A stretch of 64,000 nt of DNA, taken from Polynucleobacter antarcticus (lineage in GTDB: Bacteria > Pseudomonadota > Gammaproteobacteria > Burkholderiales > Burkholderiaceae). The stretch spans positions 2,046,001 to 2,110,000 of the forward strand of contig NZ_CP028941.1 in NCBI RefSeq assembly GCF_013307245.1. Reading direction: 5' to 3'. Below the pieces are notes generated by a model that ran no database searches, was not told the origin of the DNA, and saw nothing but the letters and a program-made list of their open reading frames with translations. Below, piece after piece: positions 38,472-47,649 of the stretch; position 1 is the first letter of the stretch; each line of letters starts with the position of its first letter. The position numbers and the translations under genes are program-made.

Positions 38472-39323
38472 TTATTGTCTTATTTGCCTAGGCAGTCTGT
38501 CTAGGCTTAAATTATCAGCAATGGCTAAAACAGCATCTGCTTGGTTCAGAGAATAGAAGTGCAAACCAGGTGCACCGGCAGTTAATAGCTGATCGCATAG
38601 ATCGGTCACTACCTCTTCACCAAAAGCTCGGATAGAAGCAACGTCATCGCCATAGGATTGAAGTCTGAGACGAATCCACCGCGGAATCTCTGCACCACAC
38701 GCATCTGAAAAACGCAGCAACTGGGTGCTATTGTTGATCGGCATAATGCCTGCAATTACCGGCTGAGTAACACCTAATTCATAAGCCTCATCAACGAAAC
38801 GGAAGTACGCATCGCTGTTATAAAAGTATTGTGTGACTGCAGAGTTAGCGCCTGCCTTCATCTTCTGTACAAAAAAATCAATATCGGTTGCCGGCGATCT
38901 AGCCTGCGGATGGGTTTCTGGATAAGCAGCCACATCAATATGAAACCAATCACCCGTTTCTGTACGAATAAACTCCACCAACTCATTAGCATGATGAAAC
39001 TCACCATACTGACCCATACCAGAAGGTAAATCACCACGCAAAGCAACAATGCGTTTAACGCCTAGAGCTTGGTATTGCTTGAGCATTTCACGTACGCTCT
39101 CACGTGAGCTACCCACACAAGATAAATGCGGAGCAACTGCTGCACCAGTAGCATGAATATCACTGACTACTTTTAATGTGCCAGACTGGGTAGAGCCACC
39201 GGCACCAAAAGTCACAGAATAGAACGCGGGCTTGAGTGACTCACTCAAACGCTCGCGTACGAGATGCAACTTACTCTCACCTTCCGGTGTTTTAGGAGGA
39301 AAGAATTCGACGCTTAATTCCAT
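38472..39323 (-). CDS. metF: 5,10-methylenetetrahydrofolate reductase
   Basis: FAD-dependent TIM-barrel enzyme that reduces methylene-THF to 5-methyl-THF, the methyl donor for MetH. The N-terminus MELSVEFFPPKTPEGE carries the catalytic Glu of FFPPK. FVTFGAGGST-like (here SVTFGAGGSTQSG), RGDLPSG and the pattern DVAAYPETHPQA with the conserved Glu-x-His are present. Length 283 agrees with bacterial MetF. It lies 52 nt downstream of ahcY on the same strand and is probably cotranscribed, placing it under the same SAH-responsive leader. It can thus couple removal of SAH to homocysteine remethylation. Confidence 0.95.
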   Translation of the reverse strand: MELSVEFFPPKTPEGESKLHLVRERLSESLKPAFYSVTFGAGGSTQSGTLKVVSDIHATGAAVAPHLSCVGSSRESVREMLKQYQALGVKRIVALRGDLPSGMGQYGEFHHANELVEFIRTETGDWFHIDVAAYPETHPQARSPATDIDFFVQKMKAGANSAVTQYFYNSDAYFRFVDEAYELGVTQPVIAGIMPINNSTQLLRFSDACGAEIPRWIRLRLQSYGDDVASIRAFGEEVVTDLCDQLLTAGAPGLHFYSLNQADAVLAIADNLSLDRLPRQIRQ

Positions 39324-39375
39324 GATCTTGGGCCTATGTATCTATTAAATAATATCTGCTACTACCTGCTATTTT

Positions 39376-40821
39376 TTAATAACGATAGTGTTCGGTCTTG
39401 TAAGGGCCTTCCTTCGTTACACCAATATACGTTGCTTGCTGATCAGACAAGACAGTAAGCTGTGCATTCAATGTCTTGAGCTGTAAGCGGGCTACCTTCT
39501 CATCCAAATGCTTCGGCAAAGTGTAAACACCGACTGGGTATTTATCTGTGCCGACTGCATTCCATAATTCGATCTGGGCGATCACTTGGTTTGCAAATGA
39601 AGAGCTCATAACGTATGAAGGATGACCGGTACCGCAACCGAGGTTCACTAAGCGACCTTTAGCCAAAATGATGATGCGCTTCTCTGGCTTGCCATTGGCT
39701 GCAGGGAAAATCACATGGTCAACTTGGGGTTTAATTTCTTCCCACTTATATTTTTCAATACCTGCAACATCAATCTCATTATCAAAGTGACCAATGTTGC
39801 AAACGATGGCTTGGTTTTTCATCTTCGCCATATGGTCATGCGTGATTACGTGATAGTTACCTGTTGCCGATACAAAAATATCTGCTTTATCCGCAGCGTA
39901 GTCCATAGTAACTACACGATAGCCTTCCATGGCTGCTTGCAATGCACAAATAGGATCAACTTCAGTGACCCAAACTTGGGCAGACAAGGCACGCAATGCT
40001 TGGGCTGAGCCTTTACCCACATCGCCGTAACCACACACCACGGCAACCTTACCAGCCACCATCACGTCCGTAGCACGCTTGATTGCATCGACTAATGACT
40101 CACGGCAACCGTAGAGATTATCGAACTTACTCTTCGTCACAGAATCATTCACATTGATCGCTGGGAACTTCAGTTCACCTTTAGCAAACATTTGATACAA
40201 GCGATGTACACCAGTAGTTGTCTCTTCAGTAACGCCTTTAACTTTATCTAAGCGAGTGGAGTACCAAGTTGGATCGATTGCTAATTTCTTTTTAATCGTT
40301 GCAAATAAAATGGTTTCTTCTTCACTTGTTGGATGACCAATACAAGCCTGATCTTTTTCAGCACGTGCACCGAGATGCAGCAAAAGGGTAGCATCGCCAC
40401 CATCATCCAAAATCATATTCGTAAAGCCGCCATCAGCCCACTCGAAAATACGGTGGGTATAGTCCCAATATTGCTCTAGGGTCTCACCTTTAATAGCAAA
40501 CACGGGAGTGCCGTTTGCAGCAATCGCCGCAGCAGCATGATCTTGCGTTGAGAAAATATTGCAAGAAGCCCATTGCACCGCTGCACCAAGCGCCTCTAAA
40601 GTTTCAATCAACACTGCAGTTTGAATGGTCATGTGCAATGAGCCTGTAATACGGGCACCGCGCAAGGGCTGCTGAGCAGCAAACTCATCACGAATGGCGA
40701 TTAAGCCAGGCATCTCCGTTTCAGCAATCGCGATTTCTTTACGGCCAAAATCAGCCAAAGTGATATCGGCAATCGCGCAACGGTTTACAACGAAATTATT
40801 TAAATCAGTAACGGTATTCAT
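39376..40821 (-). CDS. ahcY: S-adenosyl-L-homocysteine hydrolase
   Basis: Reversibly cleaves S-adenosylhomocysteine to adenosine and homocysteine, removing the product inhibitor of methyltransferases. NAD-binding is shown by [18 protein letters not shown]. The N-terminal substrate domain has [13 protein letters not shown]. The inserted segment of about 40 residues around [14 protein letters not shown] is typical of this bacterial long form. The C-terminus KTEHYRY supplies the conserved Lys and Tyr that reach the partner subunit's NAD site. The start ATG at 40821 has GGAG five bases upstream, and this GGAG sits in the 3' arm of a hairpin. Expression should be switched on by SAH through the leader. 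Confidence 0.98.
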   Translation of the reverse strand: MNTVTDLNNFVVNRCAIADITLADFGRKEIAIAETEMPGLIAIRDEFAAQQPLRGARITGSLHMTIQTAVLIETLEALGAAVQWASCNIFSTQDHAAAAIAANGTPVFAIKGETLEQYWDYTHRIFEWADGGFTNMILDDGGDATLLLHLGARAEKDQACIGHPTSEEETILFATIKKKLAIDPTWYSTRLDKVKGVTEETTTGVHRLYQMFAKGELKFPAINVNDSVTKSKFDNLYGCRESLVDAIKRATDVMVAGKVAVVCGYGDVGKGSAQALRALSAQVWVTEVDPICALQAAMEGYRVVTMDYAADKADIFVSATGNYHVITHDHMAKMKNQAIVCNIGHFDNEIDVAGIEKYKWEEIKPQVDHVIFPAANGKPEKRIIILAKGRLVNLGCGTGHPSYVMSSSFANQVIAQIELWNAVGTDKYPVGVYTLPKHLDEKVARLQLKTLNAQLTVLSDQQATYIGVTKEGPYKTEHYRY

Positions 40822-40892
40822 TCATGCTCCAGCTAAATACGATTCAATGCTGGAGTAGAAACTCGCTAGCCATTGAATCATGGGTTAGCGAG
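40819..40892 (-). promoter_or_regulatory. Expression platform of the ahcY SAH riboswitch: RBS-sequestering hairpin and competing helices
   Basis: Three helices can be drawn on the transcript. Hairpin A pairs CUCGCUA (from 40892-40886) with UAGCGAG (40868-40862), 7 bp. Hairpin C pairs CUCCAGC (40855-40849) with GCUGGAG (40833-40827), and the second arm contains the GGAG ribosome binding site of ahcY. Hairpin B pairs GAUUCAAUGGCU (40879-40868) with AGCAUUGAAUC (40851-40841), 11 bp with one bulge. B shares bases with A and with C, so B excludes both. The 5' arm of A lies next to and partly inside the aptamer's pseudoknot strand. Ligand binding should thus prevent A, allow B, break C and expose the RBS. 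Pairings are seen directly; the mechanism is inferred. Confidence 0.7.
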
Positions 40893-40987
40893 CGCGGTTG
40901 CAATTAGCGAATCCCGTTTAAGGACTTGCTCCCTTCAAGCCTGGGGAAGCACTGGTTCTCAGTGTTCCTTGCAACGCTCCTTAAAGG
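40890..40987 (-). ncRNA. SAH riboswitch aptamer (ahcY leader)
   Basis: The leader of ahcY matches the S-adenosylhomocysteine riboswitch. P1 pairs CCUUUAAG (40987-40980) with CUUGAAGG (40939-40932). The conserved core GGAGCGUUGCAAGG follows, then a P2b-like hairpin (GGAACACUG/CAGUGCUUCC with one bulge, 40968-40945), and then the invariant CCCAGGCU. The pseudoknot strand UUGCAACCGCGCUC (40903-40890) complements GAGCGUUGCAA (40979-40969), with CG extra. The layout agrees with the Ralstonia aptamer as I recall it. A linker of roughly 28 nt between P1 and the pseudoknot strand is long for the class. These elements act on ahcY in many beta- and gammaproteobacteria, turning expression on with SAH. 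Confidence 0.9.
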
Positions 40988-41044
40988 TATGGCGAAATTG
41001 TAATCAATTTCGCCATATTTGGCATCAATACTACAAATTCATGC

Positions 41045-42211
41045 TTACAGGCCTGCGGCGGCACGCAATACAGGTGCCTTATCGCACTGCTCCCAGGTGA
41101 ATTCTGGTTCTTCACGACCAAAGTGGCCGTAAGCAGCTGTCTTGCGATAAATCGGGCGCAAGAGGTTCAGCATCTTCACAATCCCTTTAGGACGTAGGTC
41201 AAAGTGCTCTGATACCAATTGGGCAATCTTTTCATCAGAAATCTTGCCAGTACCAAAGGTGCTGACCATCACTGAAGTAGGCTTAGCCACACCAATCGCG
41301 TAAGAGATCTGAATCAAGCACTTACTAGCTAAACCAGCAGCAACCACGTTTTTAGCAACGTAACGACCAGCGTACGCAGCAGAGCGGTCAACCTTAGAGG
41401 GATCCTTACCAGAGAAGGCACCACCACCGTGAGGGGCTGCACCACCGTAGGTATCCACAATAATTTTGCGTCCAGTTAATCCACAATCACCTTGCGGACC
41501 GCCAATCACAAATCGGCCAGTAGGGTTCACTAAGAAATTGATTGCGCCTTTAATAAGATGCTTTGGCAATACGGGTTTGATGATTTCTTCAATCACCGCT
41601 TCACGCAATTTCTCAAGAGAAATTGCTTCATCATGCTGAGTCGATAGCACTACGGTATCAATAGAGTCAGGTTTGCCATCTACATAGCGTAAGGTCACTT
41701 GTGACTTTGCGTCTGGGCGCAACCAATTGAGGCGGCCATCACGGCGCAATTGAGATTGACGCTCTACCAAGCGATGTGACAAATGAATCGGTAAAGGCAT
41801 CAGCTCTGCGGTCTCATCACAGGCATAACCGAACATCAAACCCTGGTCGCCAGCGCCTTGATCTAATCCGTCATCATGCGCCTTGTCTACGCCCTGAGCA
41901 ATGTCTGGACTCTGCTTGTCGTAGGCCACTAGGACTGCGCAACCTCTGTAGTCAATACCGTAGTCCGTATTGTCATAACCAATTTCACGCAAAGTATTGC
42001 GTGCTACTTGAATGTAATCCACATTCGCAGTGGTAGTGATTTCACCGGCAAGTACTACTAAGCCGGTATTACACAAGGTTTCTGCCGCAACACGGGCGGT
42101 TGGGTCTTGAGCCAAAATAGCATCTAAGATCGCATCTGAAATTTGATCTGCTACTTTATCGGGGTGACCTTCAGAAACGGATTCTGAGGTGAAGAAGTAA
42201 TCATTTGCCAT
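41045..42211 (-). CDS. metK: S-adenosylmethionine synthase
   Basis: Makes SAM from methionine and ATP. The 388-residue enzyme begins [30 protein letters not shown], with the ATP-binding His in [37 protein letters not shown] and [16 protein letters not shown] (the phosphate-binding P-loop) follow. I set the start at ATG 42211 because AAAGGAA lies 6-12 nt upstream; a GTG 20 codons earlier would make a non-conserved extension. About 220 bp separate metK from ahcY and hold the SAH riboswitch, so ahcY has its own control even if read-through from metK occurs. Confidence 0.97.
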   Translation of the reverse strand: MANDYFFTSESVSEGHPDKVADQISDAILDAILAQDPTARVAAETLCNTGLVVLAGEITTTANVDYIQVARNTLREIGYDNTDYGIDYRGCAVLVAYDKQSPDIAQGVDKAHDDGLDQGAGDQGLMFGYACDETAELMPLPIHLSHRLVERQSQLRRDGRLNWLRPDAKSQVTLRYVDGKPDSIDTVVLSTQHDEAISLEKLREAVIEEIIKPVLPKHLIKGAINFLVNPTGRFVIGGPQGDCGLTGRKIIVDTYGGAAPHGGGAFSGKDPSKVDRSAAYAGRYVAKNVVAAGLASKCLIQISYAIGVAKPTSVMVSTFGTGKISDEKIAQLVSEHFDLRPKGIVKMLNLLRPIYRKTAAYGHFGREEPEFTWEQCDKAPVLRAAAGL

Positions 42212-42234
42212 TGCATATTCCTTTAAAAAATTAA

Positions 42235-42260
42235 CACGATCAGTTGGACAACTCGACGTG
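42235..42260 (-). promoter_or_regulatory. Hairpin in the metK leader
   Basis: The metK 5' region can fold CACG-UCG-AGUU-GUCC-AACU-GAU-CGUG, two 4-bp helices around a symmetric 3x3 internal loop, ending about 20 nt before the AAAGGAA ribosome binding site. It does not match the SAM riboswitch classes I know. It may be a regulatory or stability element, or chance. Confidence 0.3.
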
Positions 42261-42414
42261 CCAGGAACCACAACGGCGACGCTTTAGCAGAATTTTTAAT
42301 CGCCCTGCAAGTTGTCTTAACTCAGCGATATTTCAATTCTATCCGAAAACTGCCAGATTGATGTTGGGAAGTGAAAAATTTGGCCCTCTAGCCCTTATTG
42401 AATATCATAGATAG

Positions 42415-43278
42415 GTGCGTAAACTACTTCTCAATTTGATACTCAATACGATAGCCGTATTGCCGCTATGCCTAGTTCAAGTCATGGGGGCTGTTTTAGG
42501 GATGCTAGCCTACGTGGGTTCTGCACAATATCGAGCACTTTTTCGGACTCAATACGAGGCGGTAGTGAAGCAATATCACCTGCCCCACCAAATCTGGAGG
42601 GCTAGCGCTGCTTCTGGGCAACTCTTCTCAGATAGCCTATGGATATGGCGCAACCCGAAAAAAGCATTAGATCTGGTCGAGATACAAGACTGGCATCTGG
42701 TTGAAGAGGCGATTGGTGAGGGTCATGGCCTCGTGATGCTGACACCCCATTTAGGCGGTTTTGAAATTATTCCCCGAGTACTGGCGCAGCACTTTCCTGC
42801 AACCATTCTCTATCGCCCCTCACGGCAAGCTTGGCTCAACGATATCGTTGAAGCAGGACGTGCCTATCCTAATATGCATTTCGTGCCTACTAATCTGCAC
42901 GGTGTTCGCCAAATGACTCGCGCCTTAACGCGTGGTGAAGCAATTGGCATTCTTCCCGATCAAGTGCCTAGTGGCGGTGAAGGTGTTTGGGTGCCGTTCT
43001 TTAGGCGGCCCGCATACACCACTCCACTACCAGCACGATTGGCTAATCGCAATCACACGCCAGTGGTGATGTTTACTGCAATACGTAAAGGCCTAGGTAA
43101 GGGTTGGTTAATGCAGGCCAAAAGATTAGCGCAACTTTCGGATGACTCGACAATCGCAGCTAGTGAGATTAACGCTGCTATCGAACAGGCTATTTTGCTT
43201 GCGCCCAATCAATTTATCTGGGCTTATAACCGCTATAAACATCCTAGTGGTGCTGAGTTGCCTCCAGACCCATCCTGA
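42415..43278 (+). CDS. LpxL/HtrB family lipid A acyltransferase
   Basis: A 287-residue member of the lysophospholipid acyltransferase superfamily, which adds a secondary acyl chain to lipid A precursors at the inner membrane. A hydrophobic N-terminal anchor (about residues 5-35) is followed by the catalytic H-x4-E motif in TPHLGGFEIIPR. FRPS-like YRPSRQAWLNDIV and GILPDQVPSGGEGVWVPFF, the substrate/acyl-binding blocks, come next. The start is GTG at 42415 with a weak ribosome binding site. Which chain and position it acylates is not predictable. It is divergent from metK (203 bp between starts) and upstream of dapF, the Burkholderiales order. Confidence 0.88.
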   Translation: MRKLLLNLILNTIAVLPLCLVQVMGAVLGMLAYVGSAQYRALFRTQYEAVVKQYHLPHQIWRASAASGQLFSDSLWIWRNPKKALDLVEIQDWHLVEEAIGEGHGLVMLTPHLGGFEIIPRVLAQHFPATILYRPSRQAWLNDIVEAGRAYPNMHFVPTNLHGVRQMTRALTRGEAIGILPDQVPSGGEGVWVPFFRRPAYTTPLPARLANRNHTPVVMFTAIRKGLGKGWLMQAKRLAQLSDDSTIAASEINAAIEQAILLAPNQFIWAYNRYKHPSGAELPPDPS

Positions 43279-43376
43279 GTTCAGTAGCCCGCTTGTCTCC
43301 AAAAGATCGGCAAGGTAACATGCATGACGTAGAGAGTAAATACGAGAGTAAGCATCAATAAAGAATTGGAAATCTT

Positions 43377-44288
43377 TTGAGTACGAATTTCAGTAAAGCT
43401 TCACGTAAGTTGCGCTTCACCAAAATGCATGGTGCTGGTAATGATTTCATTGTGCTCAATGGTATTGATCAAGACCTTAGCAATATCACACGTGAGCAAT
43501 GGCAAAGACTGGCGCATCGCCAATTTGGTATCGGTGCAGATCAAATTTTATTGGTAGAAAAAGCAACGCGTCCAGATGCTGATTTTCGATATCGTATTTT
43601 CAATGCGGATGGTGGTGAAGTTGAGCAGTGTGGCAACGGCTCACGCTGCTTTGTTCGTTTTGTGATTGACCAAGGACTATCCGATAAAAATCCATTGCGT
43701 GTTGAAGTAGCGCACACTGTTCTGATCTTGCACGCCCATCCCGATGGTCAAGTAGAAGTGAATATGGGTGCGCCGATTTTTGAACATAGCCAAATTCCGT
43801 TTGATGCAAGTGGCTTAGCAAGCAAGCAAGAGTTTCATGAAATGCTCTATGCCCTTCCTATTCAAACCCCAGCACCGCACGATAGCTGGGTTGGCGTGCT
43901 CTCGATGGGCAATCCCCATGCTGTTCAAGTAGTCGGTGATATTAATAGCGCGCCTGTTTTAGAGGAGGGGGCATCTATTGAGTGTCATCCCGCTTTTCCG
44001 AAGAAGGTCAATGCAGGGTATATGCAAGTTTTGAATCGCCAGGAGATTCAATTGCGCGTCTTTGAGCGTGGTGCTGGTGAAACACTGGCTTGCGGTACTG
44101 GTGCATGTGCCGCAATAGTGTCAGGTATTCGTCGTGGCTTATTGGATTCACCTGTCACGGTCCATACTCGAGGTGGTGATCTCCAGATTGCTTGGGGTGG
44201 ACTGGTCAATGAAGTCGCTCAAAGCGTCATCATGACGGGTCCTGCAACTACGGTGTTTGAGGGCGAGACCGAACTAGTGGAGTCTTAA
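43377..44288 (+). CDS. dapF: Diaminopimelate epimerase
   Basis: Cofactor-independent racemase that converts LL- to meso-diaminopimelate for lysine and peptidoglycan. Both catalytic cysteines are visible: [20 protein letters not shown] and [15 protein letters not shown]. The conserved N-terminal [16 protein letters not shown] is preceded by about 15 extra residues. The start I use is TTG at 43377, with TTGGAAA upstream; another TTG at 43410 (LRFTKMHG) is closer to the family's usual start. There is no ATG before the conserved KMHGAGNDF block, so the initiator must be non-ATG or the methionine inside that block. The stop shares TTAA with the convergent pyrE stop. Confidence 0.94.
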   Translation: MSTNFSKASRKLRFTKMHGAGNDFIVLNGIDQDLSNITREQWQRLAHRQFGIGADQILLVEKATRPDADFRYRIFNADGGEVEQCGNGSRCFVRFVIDQGLSDKNPLRVEVAHTVLILHAHPDGQVEVNMGAPIFEHSQIPFDASGLASKQEFHEMLYALPIQTPAPHDSWVGVLSMGNPHAVQVVGDINSAPVLEEGASIECHPAFPKKVNAGYMQVLNRQEIQLRVFERGAGETLACGTGACAAIVSGIRRGLLDSPVTVHTRGGDLQIAWGGLVNEVAQSVIMTGPATTVFEGETELVES

Positions 44289-44953
44289 ATGCCGTACTTT
44301 TCGCGGTAAGCTTTCACAGCAGGTAAATAATTGCTTAACTGAGTATCACTCGAGGCTGCTAAGAAAGTCATTAAGTCTGTAAGGTTAGCAATCGCTACTA
44401 CAGGCAATCCAAACTCTTGCTCAACCGCTTGCACTGCTGATTGATTACCGATCTCCGTTGCCGTGCCTGATTTTTCCATCCGATCAAGTGCAATGAGTAC
44501 TGCTGCTGGCTCTGCTCCTGCAGCCCGAATCAAAGCAACTGACTCTCGCACTGAAGTCCCAGCAGAAATCACATCGTCAATGATGACGACTCTGCCTTTG
44601 ACTGGGGCGCCCACCAAAGAACCGCCCTCACCATGATCCTTGGCTTCTTTACGGTTGTATGCGTATGGCACGCTCCGACCGCTATCGGCCAAAGCAATCA
44701 CTGTTGCCGCCGCCAAAGCAATCCCTTTATAGGCCGGTCCGTAGAGCATGTCATATTGAATATTGGATTCTTGTAAGGCTTTAGCGTAGTAACGCCCCAA
44801 GGCACTTAAACGAACGCCATCATTAAATTGGCCTGCATTAAAAAAATAAGGGGAAAGTCGCCCCGCTTTGGTTTTAAACTCCCCAAACGACAAAACATTT
44901 GCCTCTAAGGCAAAACGAATAAAGTTATCTTGATTAGAATTTTTTGAGCTCAT
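44285..44953 (-). CDS. pyrE: Orotate phosphoribosyltransferase
   Basis: Joins orotate to PRPP, giving OMP in pyrimidine synthesis. The PRPP-binding motif is [17 protein letters not shown] (about residues 123-139). [11 protein letters not shown] near the N-terminus and [13 protein letters not shown] and the flexible-loop [16 protein letters not shown] are all typical. At 222 residues it fits the family. It is divergent from the exoA gene with only 8 bp between the start codons, so each promoter must lie within the neighbour's coding region or 5' end. It ends tail to tail with dapF, both stops lying in one TTAA. Confidence 0.95.
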   Translation of the reverse strand: MSSKNSNQDNFIRFALEANVLSFGEFKTKAGRLSPYFFNAGQFNDGVRLSALGRYYAKALQESNIQYDMLYGPAYKGIALAAATVIALADSGRSVPYAYNRKEAKDHGEGGSLVGAPVKGRVVIIDDVISAGTSVRESVALIRAAGAEPAAVLIALDRMEKSGTATEIGNQSAVQAVEQEFGLPVVAIANLTDLMTFLAASSDTQLSNYLPAVKAYREKYGI

Positions 44954-44961
44954 AGGCCTAT

Positions 44962-45744
44962 ATGTTACGCATCATTTCTGCCAACCTCAACGGTATCCGC
45001 TCTGCGGTCAAAAAAGGGTTTTTACCTTGGGTCATTCAGCAGCAGGCTGATTTCGTATGTATGCAGGAGTTAAAAGCCCAACGAGACGATCTGGAGGAGG
45101 CCATCCTCAATCCTAATGGCCTGCATGGCTTCTTCCACCATGCGGAGAAAAAAGGCTATAGCGGCTGTGGAATCTATACTCCCCATAAACCCGACGACGT
45201 TCTGTATGGCTATGGCAATACAGAGTTTGATGCCGAAGGTCGTTACGTTGAAGCCCGCTTTAAGCAGTTATCAGTGATTTCTGTTTATATGCCCTCTGGG
45301 TCTAGCTCCCCTGAACGACAAGAAGCGAAATATCGCTACCTAGACTCTTTTCTGCCCCACCTCATTGCGCTGAAAAAATCAGGGCGAGAAATCGTACTTT
45401 GTGGAGATGTCAATATCGCCCACCAAGAAATCGATCTGAAGAACTGGAAAGGCAATCTTAAGAATTCGGGATTTTTACCTGAGGAACGGGCCTGGCTTAC
45501 TAATTTATTTTCTCAAGTGGGTTATGTCGATGTTTACCGAAAACTGGAACCCGCAGCGAGTGATGCTTGCTATACCTGGTGGAGTAATCGGGGGCAAGCC
45601 TATACGAAAAATGTAGGGTGGCGGATTGACTATCAGATCACCACTCCAGGCATTGCTGCTAGTGCAAAAAGTACAGCTGTCTTTAAAGATGAGCGCTTCT
45701 CAGATCATGCACCACTGACGGTAGATTATGACTGGTCTCTCTAG
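44962..45744 (+). CDS. xth: Exodeoxyribonuclease III family AP endonuclease
   Basis: A 260-residue DNA repair enzyme of the ExoIII/APE1 fold that incises abasic sites and trims 3' ends. Catalytic motifs are [18 protein letters not shown] (metal-binding Glu), [12 protein letters not shown] (Asp-x-Asn), the W-WSNRG-AY segment and [10 protein letters not shown] (final Asp-His). The gene starts 8 bp from the divergent pyrE start. Its TAG stop shares the palindrome CTAG with the stop of the ampG gene. Whether it is the sole AP endonuclease of the organism cannot be seen here. Confidence 0.93.
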   Translation: MLRIISANLNGIRSAVKKGFLPWVIQQQADFVCMQELKAQRDDLEEAILNPNGLHGFFHHAEKKGYSGCGIYTPHKPDDVLYGYGNTEFDAEGRYVEARFKQLSVISVYMPSGSSSPERQEAKYRYLDSFLPHLIALKKSGREIVLCGDVNIAHQEIDLKNWKGNLKNSGFLPEERAWLTNLFSQVGYVDVYRKLEPAASDACYTWWSNRGQAYTKNVGWRIDYQITTPGIAASAKSTAVFKDERFSDHAPLTVDYDWSL

Positions 45745-47078
45745 TCCGTCATGAGTGGCGCATCATGCTTCTTTAACTCAACCACTTTAAAGTGCATCGC
45801 GCACCAAATCAGAATTAACACGGGTGCGCCAATAATGGCCGTCCCGATGAAAAAAGTAGGATAACCGAAGCTATCTACAAATACACCTGAAAAGCCAGCC
45901 AGCCACTTAGGTAGTAACAACATCATGGAGCTAAACAAAGCATACTGCGTAGCCGAGTACTGAATATTCGTTAATGATGATAAGAATGCAATAAATGCCG
46001 CAGTAGCAATACCCGAGCTGAGATTGTCTGCAGAAATCACCCAAACTAAACCATTGAGGTTATGGCCTTGGGTTGCTAGCCAAGCAAACAGAATATTACT
46101 TATGGCAGATAGGGCGGCCCCTAAGAATAAAATTCGCATGACGCCAAACCGTAAAGTGAAAACGCCGCCAATAAAAGCGCCCACTAGCGTCATGATGACG
46201 CCAAACACTTTACTAACAGCTGCTACCTCATCTTTGGTATAGCCCATATCGACATAAAAGGGATTGGCCATGATGCCCATCACCACATCACTAATCCGAT
46301 ATATAGCAATTAAAGCTAAAATTAAAAATGCATGCCAACGATAGCGTTTAATAAAATCCGCAAAAGGTTCAATCAAAGTTTGATGAAGCCACGCTTTGGC
46401 ATTCCGTGCTTTAGCTAACTCAAGCCTAATAGGCTCTTTGCTAAATAAGGTTGTCACTACGCCTACTCCAATAGAAGCAGCCATACAGAGATAAGCGAAT
46501 TGCCAAGCACTCGCATCATAAGTACCAGCGCTTGTTTCGACCCGCGCAGCCAGCCATAAAACACCGGCGCCCGCCCATATCAAAGCGAGTCGATAACCCG
46601 TTTGATAGGTTGCCGCTAAAGCTGCTTGGTGATCACTGTCAGCAGATTCAATCCGAAAAGCATCTAGGGCAATATCTTGTGTAGCGGAACCAAAAGCTAC
46701 TAACAATGCACACCAAACAATCGGTGTGAGCTGTGCCTTAGGATCAATACTCGCCATCCCGATCAACCCTATTACGATTAAAGCCTGTGCAAATAACAAC
46801 CAACTCCGTCTACGACCAAAAAGCTTGGTTAGCAGAGGAATAGGTAAGCGATCTACTAAGGGGGCCCACATCCACTTGAAGGCATAAATTAATCCTACCC
46901 AAGTGAGGTAGCCAATCGTGCTGCGATCAATGCCCGCCTCTCTTAACCAAAAACTGAGAGTTCCCAAAATCAGTAGTAGGGGTAGGCCTGCAGAAAAACC
47001 TAAGAAGAGCATTCTCAGACAAGGCCACTCGAGATATACCCGAAAATCTTTTAGCCAGGACTGCGCACTATTAAGCAC
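45741..47078 (-). CDS. ampG: AmpG-like muropeptide MFS transporter
   Basis: An inner-membrane transporter of 445 residues with about 12-14 predicted helices, similar to AmpG, which imports GlcNAc-1,6-anhydro-MurNAc peptides for cell-wall recycling. Supporting segments are LRMLFLGFSAGLPLLLILGTLSFWLREAGIDRS, GLIYAFKWMWAPLVDRLP and SATQDIALDAFRIE, all typical of AmpG. The start is GTG at 47078, overlapping the metW stop by 8 nt; no stronger start was seen. It follows metX-metW and may be cotranscribed with them. A periplasmic lytic transglycosylase at 35814-37772 could produce its substrates. Confidence 0.9.
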   Translation of the reverse strand: MLNSAQSWLKDFRVYLEWPCLRMLFLGFSAGLPLLLILGTLSFWLREAGIDRSTIGYLTWVGLIYAFKWMWAPLVDRLPIPLLTKLFGRRRSWLLFAQALIVIGLIGMASIDPKAQLTPIVWCALLVAFGSATQDIALDAFRIESADSDHQAALAATYQTGYRLALIWAGAGVLWLAARVETSAGTYDASAWQFAYLCMAASIGVGVVTTLFSKEPIRLELAKARNAKAWLHQTLIEPFADFIKRYRWHAFLILALIAIYRISDVVMGIMANPFYVDMGYTKDEVAAVSKVFGVIMTLVGAFIGGVFTLRFGVMRILFLGAALSAISNILFAWLATQGHNLNGLVWVISADNLSSGIATAAFIAFLSSLTNIQYSATQYALFSSMMLLLPKWLAGFSGVFVDSFGYPTFFIGTAIIGAPVLILIWCAMHFKVVELKKHDAPLMTD

Positions 47079-47649
47079 GGCGAACGCGGAATAACGCTAA
47101 GCTTCCGAACAAATTAGGCATCAAAGTCACTATGCGACCGTCATGCAAAATGCATTGATCCAAAATCTTCAAGCCTAAGCTGGAAGCTAATTTTTCAAAG
47201 TCAGCTACCGTAAGTACGCGCACGTTAGGGGTGTTGTACCACTGGTAGGGCAGGCTCTTAGATACAGGCATATGGCCAAAGCCAACAGCAAGACGATGCG
47301 ACCAATGCCCAAAATTTGGGAAGGACACAATCGACTCTTTGCCAACACGCACTACCTCACGCAAAATCTTCTCGGTTTCATGAATGGTTTGAAGTGTCTG
47401 CGATAACACGACTGTATCAAAACTATCATTCTCAAAGAGCGCTAAGCCACCCTCCAAATCTTGCTGAATCACATTCAAGCTTTTTTTCACACAAGATAGT
47501 ACGCGGGCATCATCAATCTCTACGCCGTAAGCATGTACTAGTTTTTGTTTCTTTAAATACTCCAGAAAGCTGCCGTCGCCACACCCCAGATCGAGTACTG
47601 AGCTATCAGCGTTAATCCATTGCGCAATGGCGGCAAAGTCAGCGCGCAT
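47071..47649 (-). CDS. metW: Methionine biosynthesis protein MetW
   Basis: A 192-residue class I SAM-binding-fold protein that accompanies MetX in many Proteobacteria and is needed for full methionine synthesis activity. Visible are the SAM-site LDLGCGDGSFLEYLKK (about residues 19-34), DTVVLSQTLQ, REVVRVGKESIVSFPNFGHW and LPYQWYNTPNVRVLT, the last two being characteristic of MetW. I place the start at ATG 47649, which shares one base with the metX stop (TGATG). Whether it methylates anything is unclear; published work treats it as a MetX partner. Confidence 0.92.
   Translation of the reverse strand: MRADFAAIAQWINADSSVLDLGCGDGSFLEYLKKQKLVHAYGVEIDDARVLSCVKKSLNVIQQDLEGGLALFENDSFDTVVLSQTLQTIHETEKILREVVRVGKESIVSFPNFGHWSHRLAVGFGHMPVSKSLPYQWYNTPNVRVLTVADFEKLASSLGLKILDQCILHDGRIVTLMPNLFGSLALFRVRRA

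Noticed and set aside
42212..42414. Possible SAM-II or SAM-I riboswitch before metK
   Set aside because: No conserved core, K-turn or pseudoknot of those classes is visible on the metK strand. Only a simple hairpin is seen.
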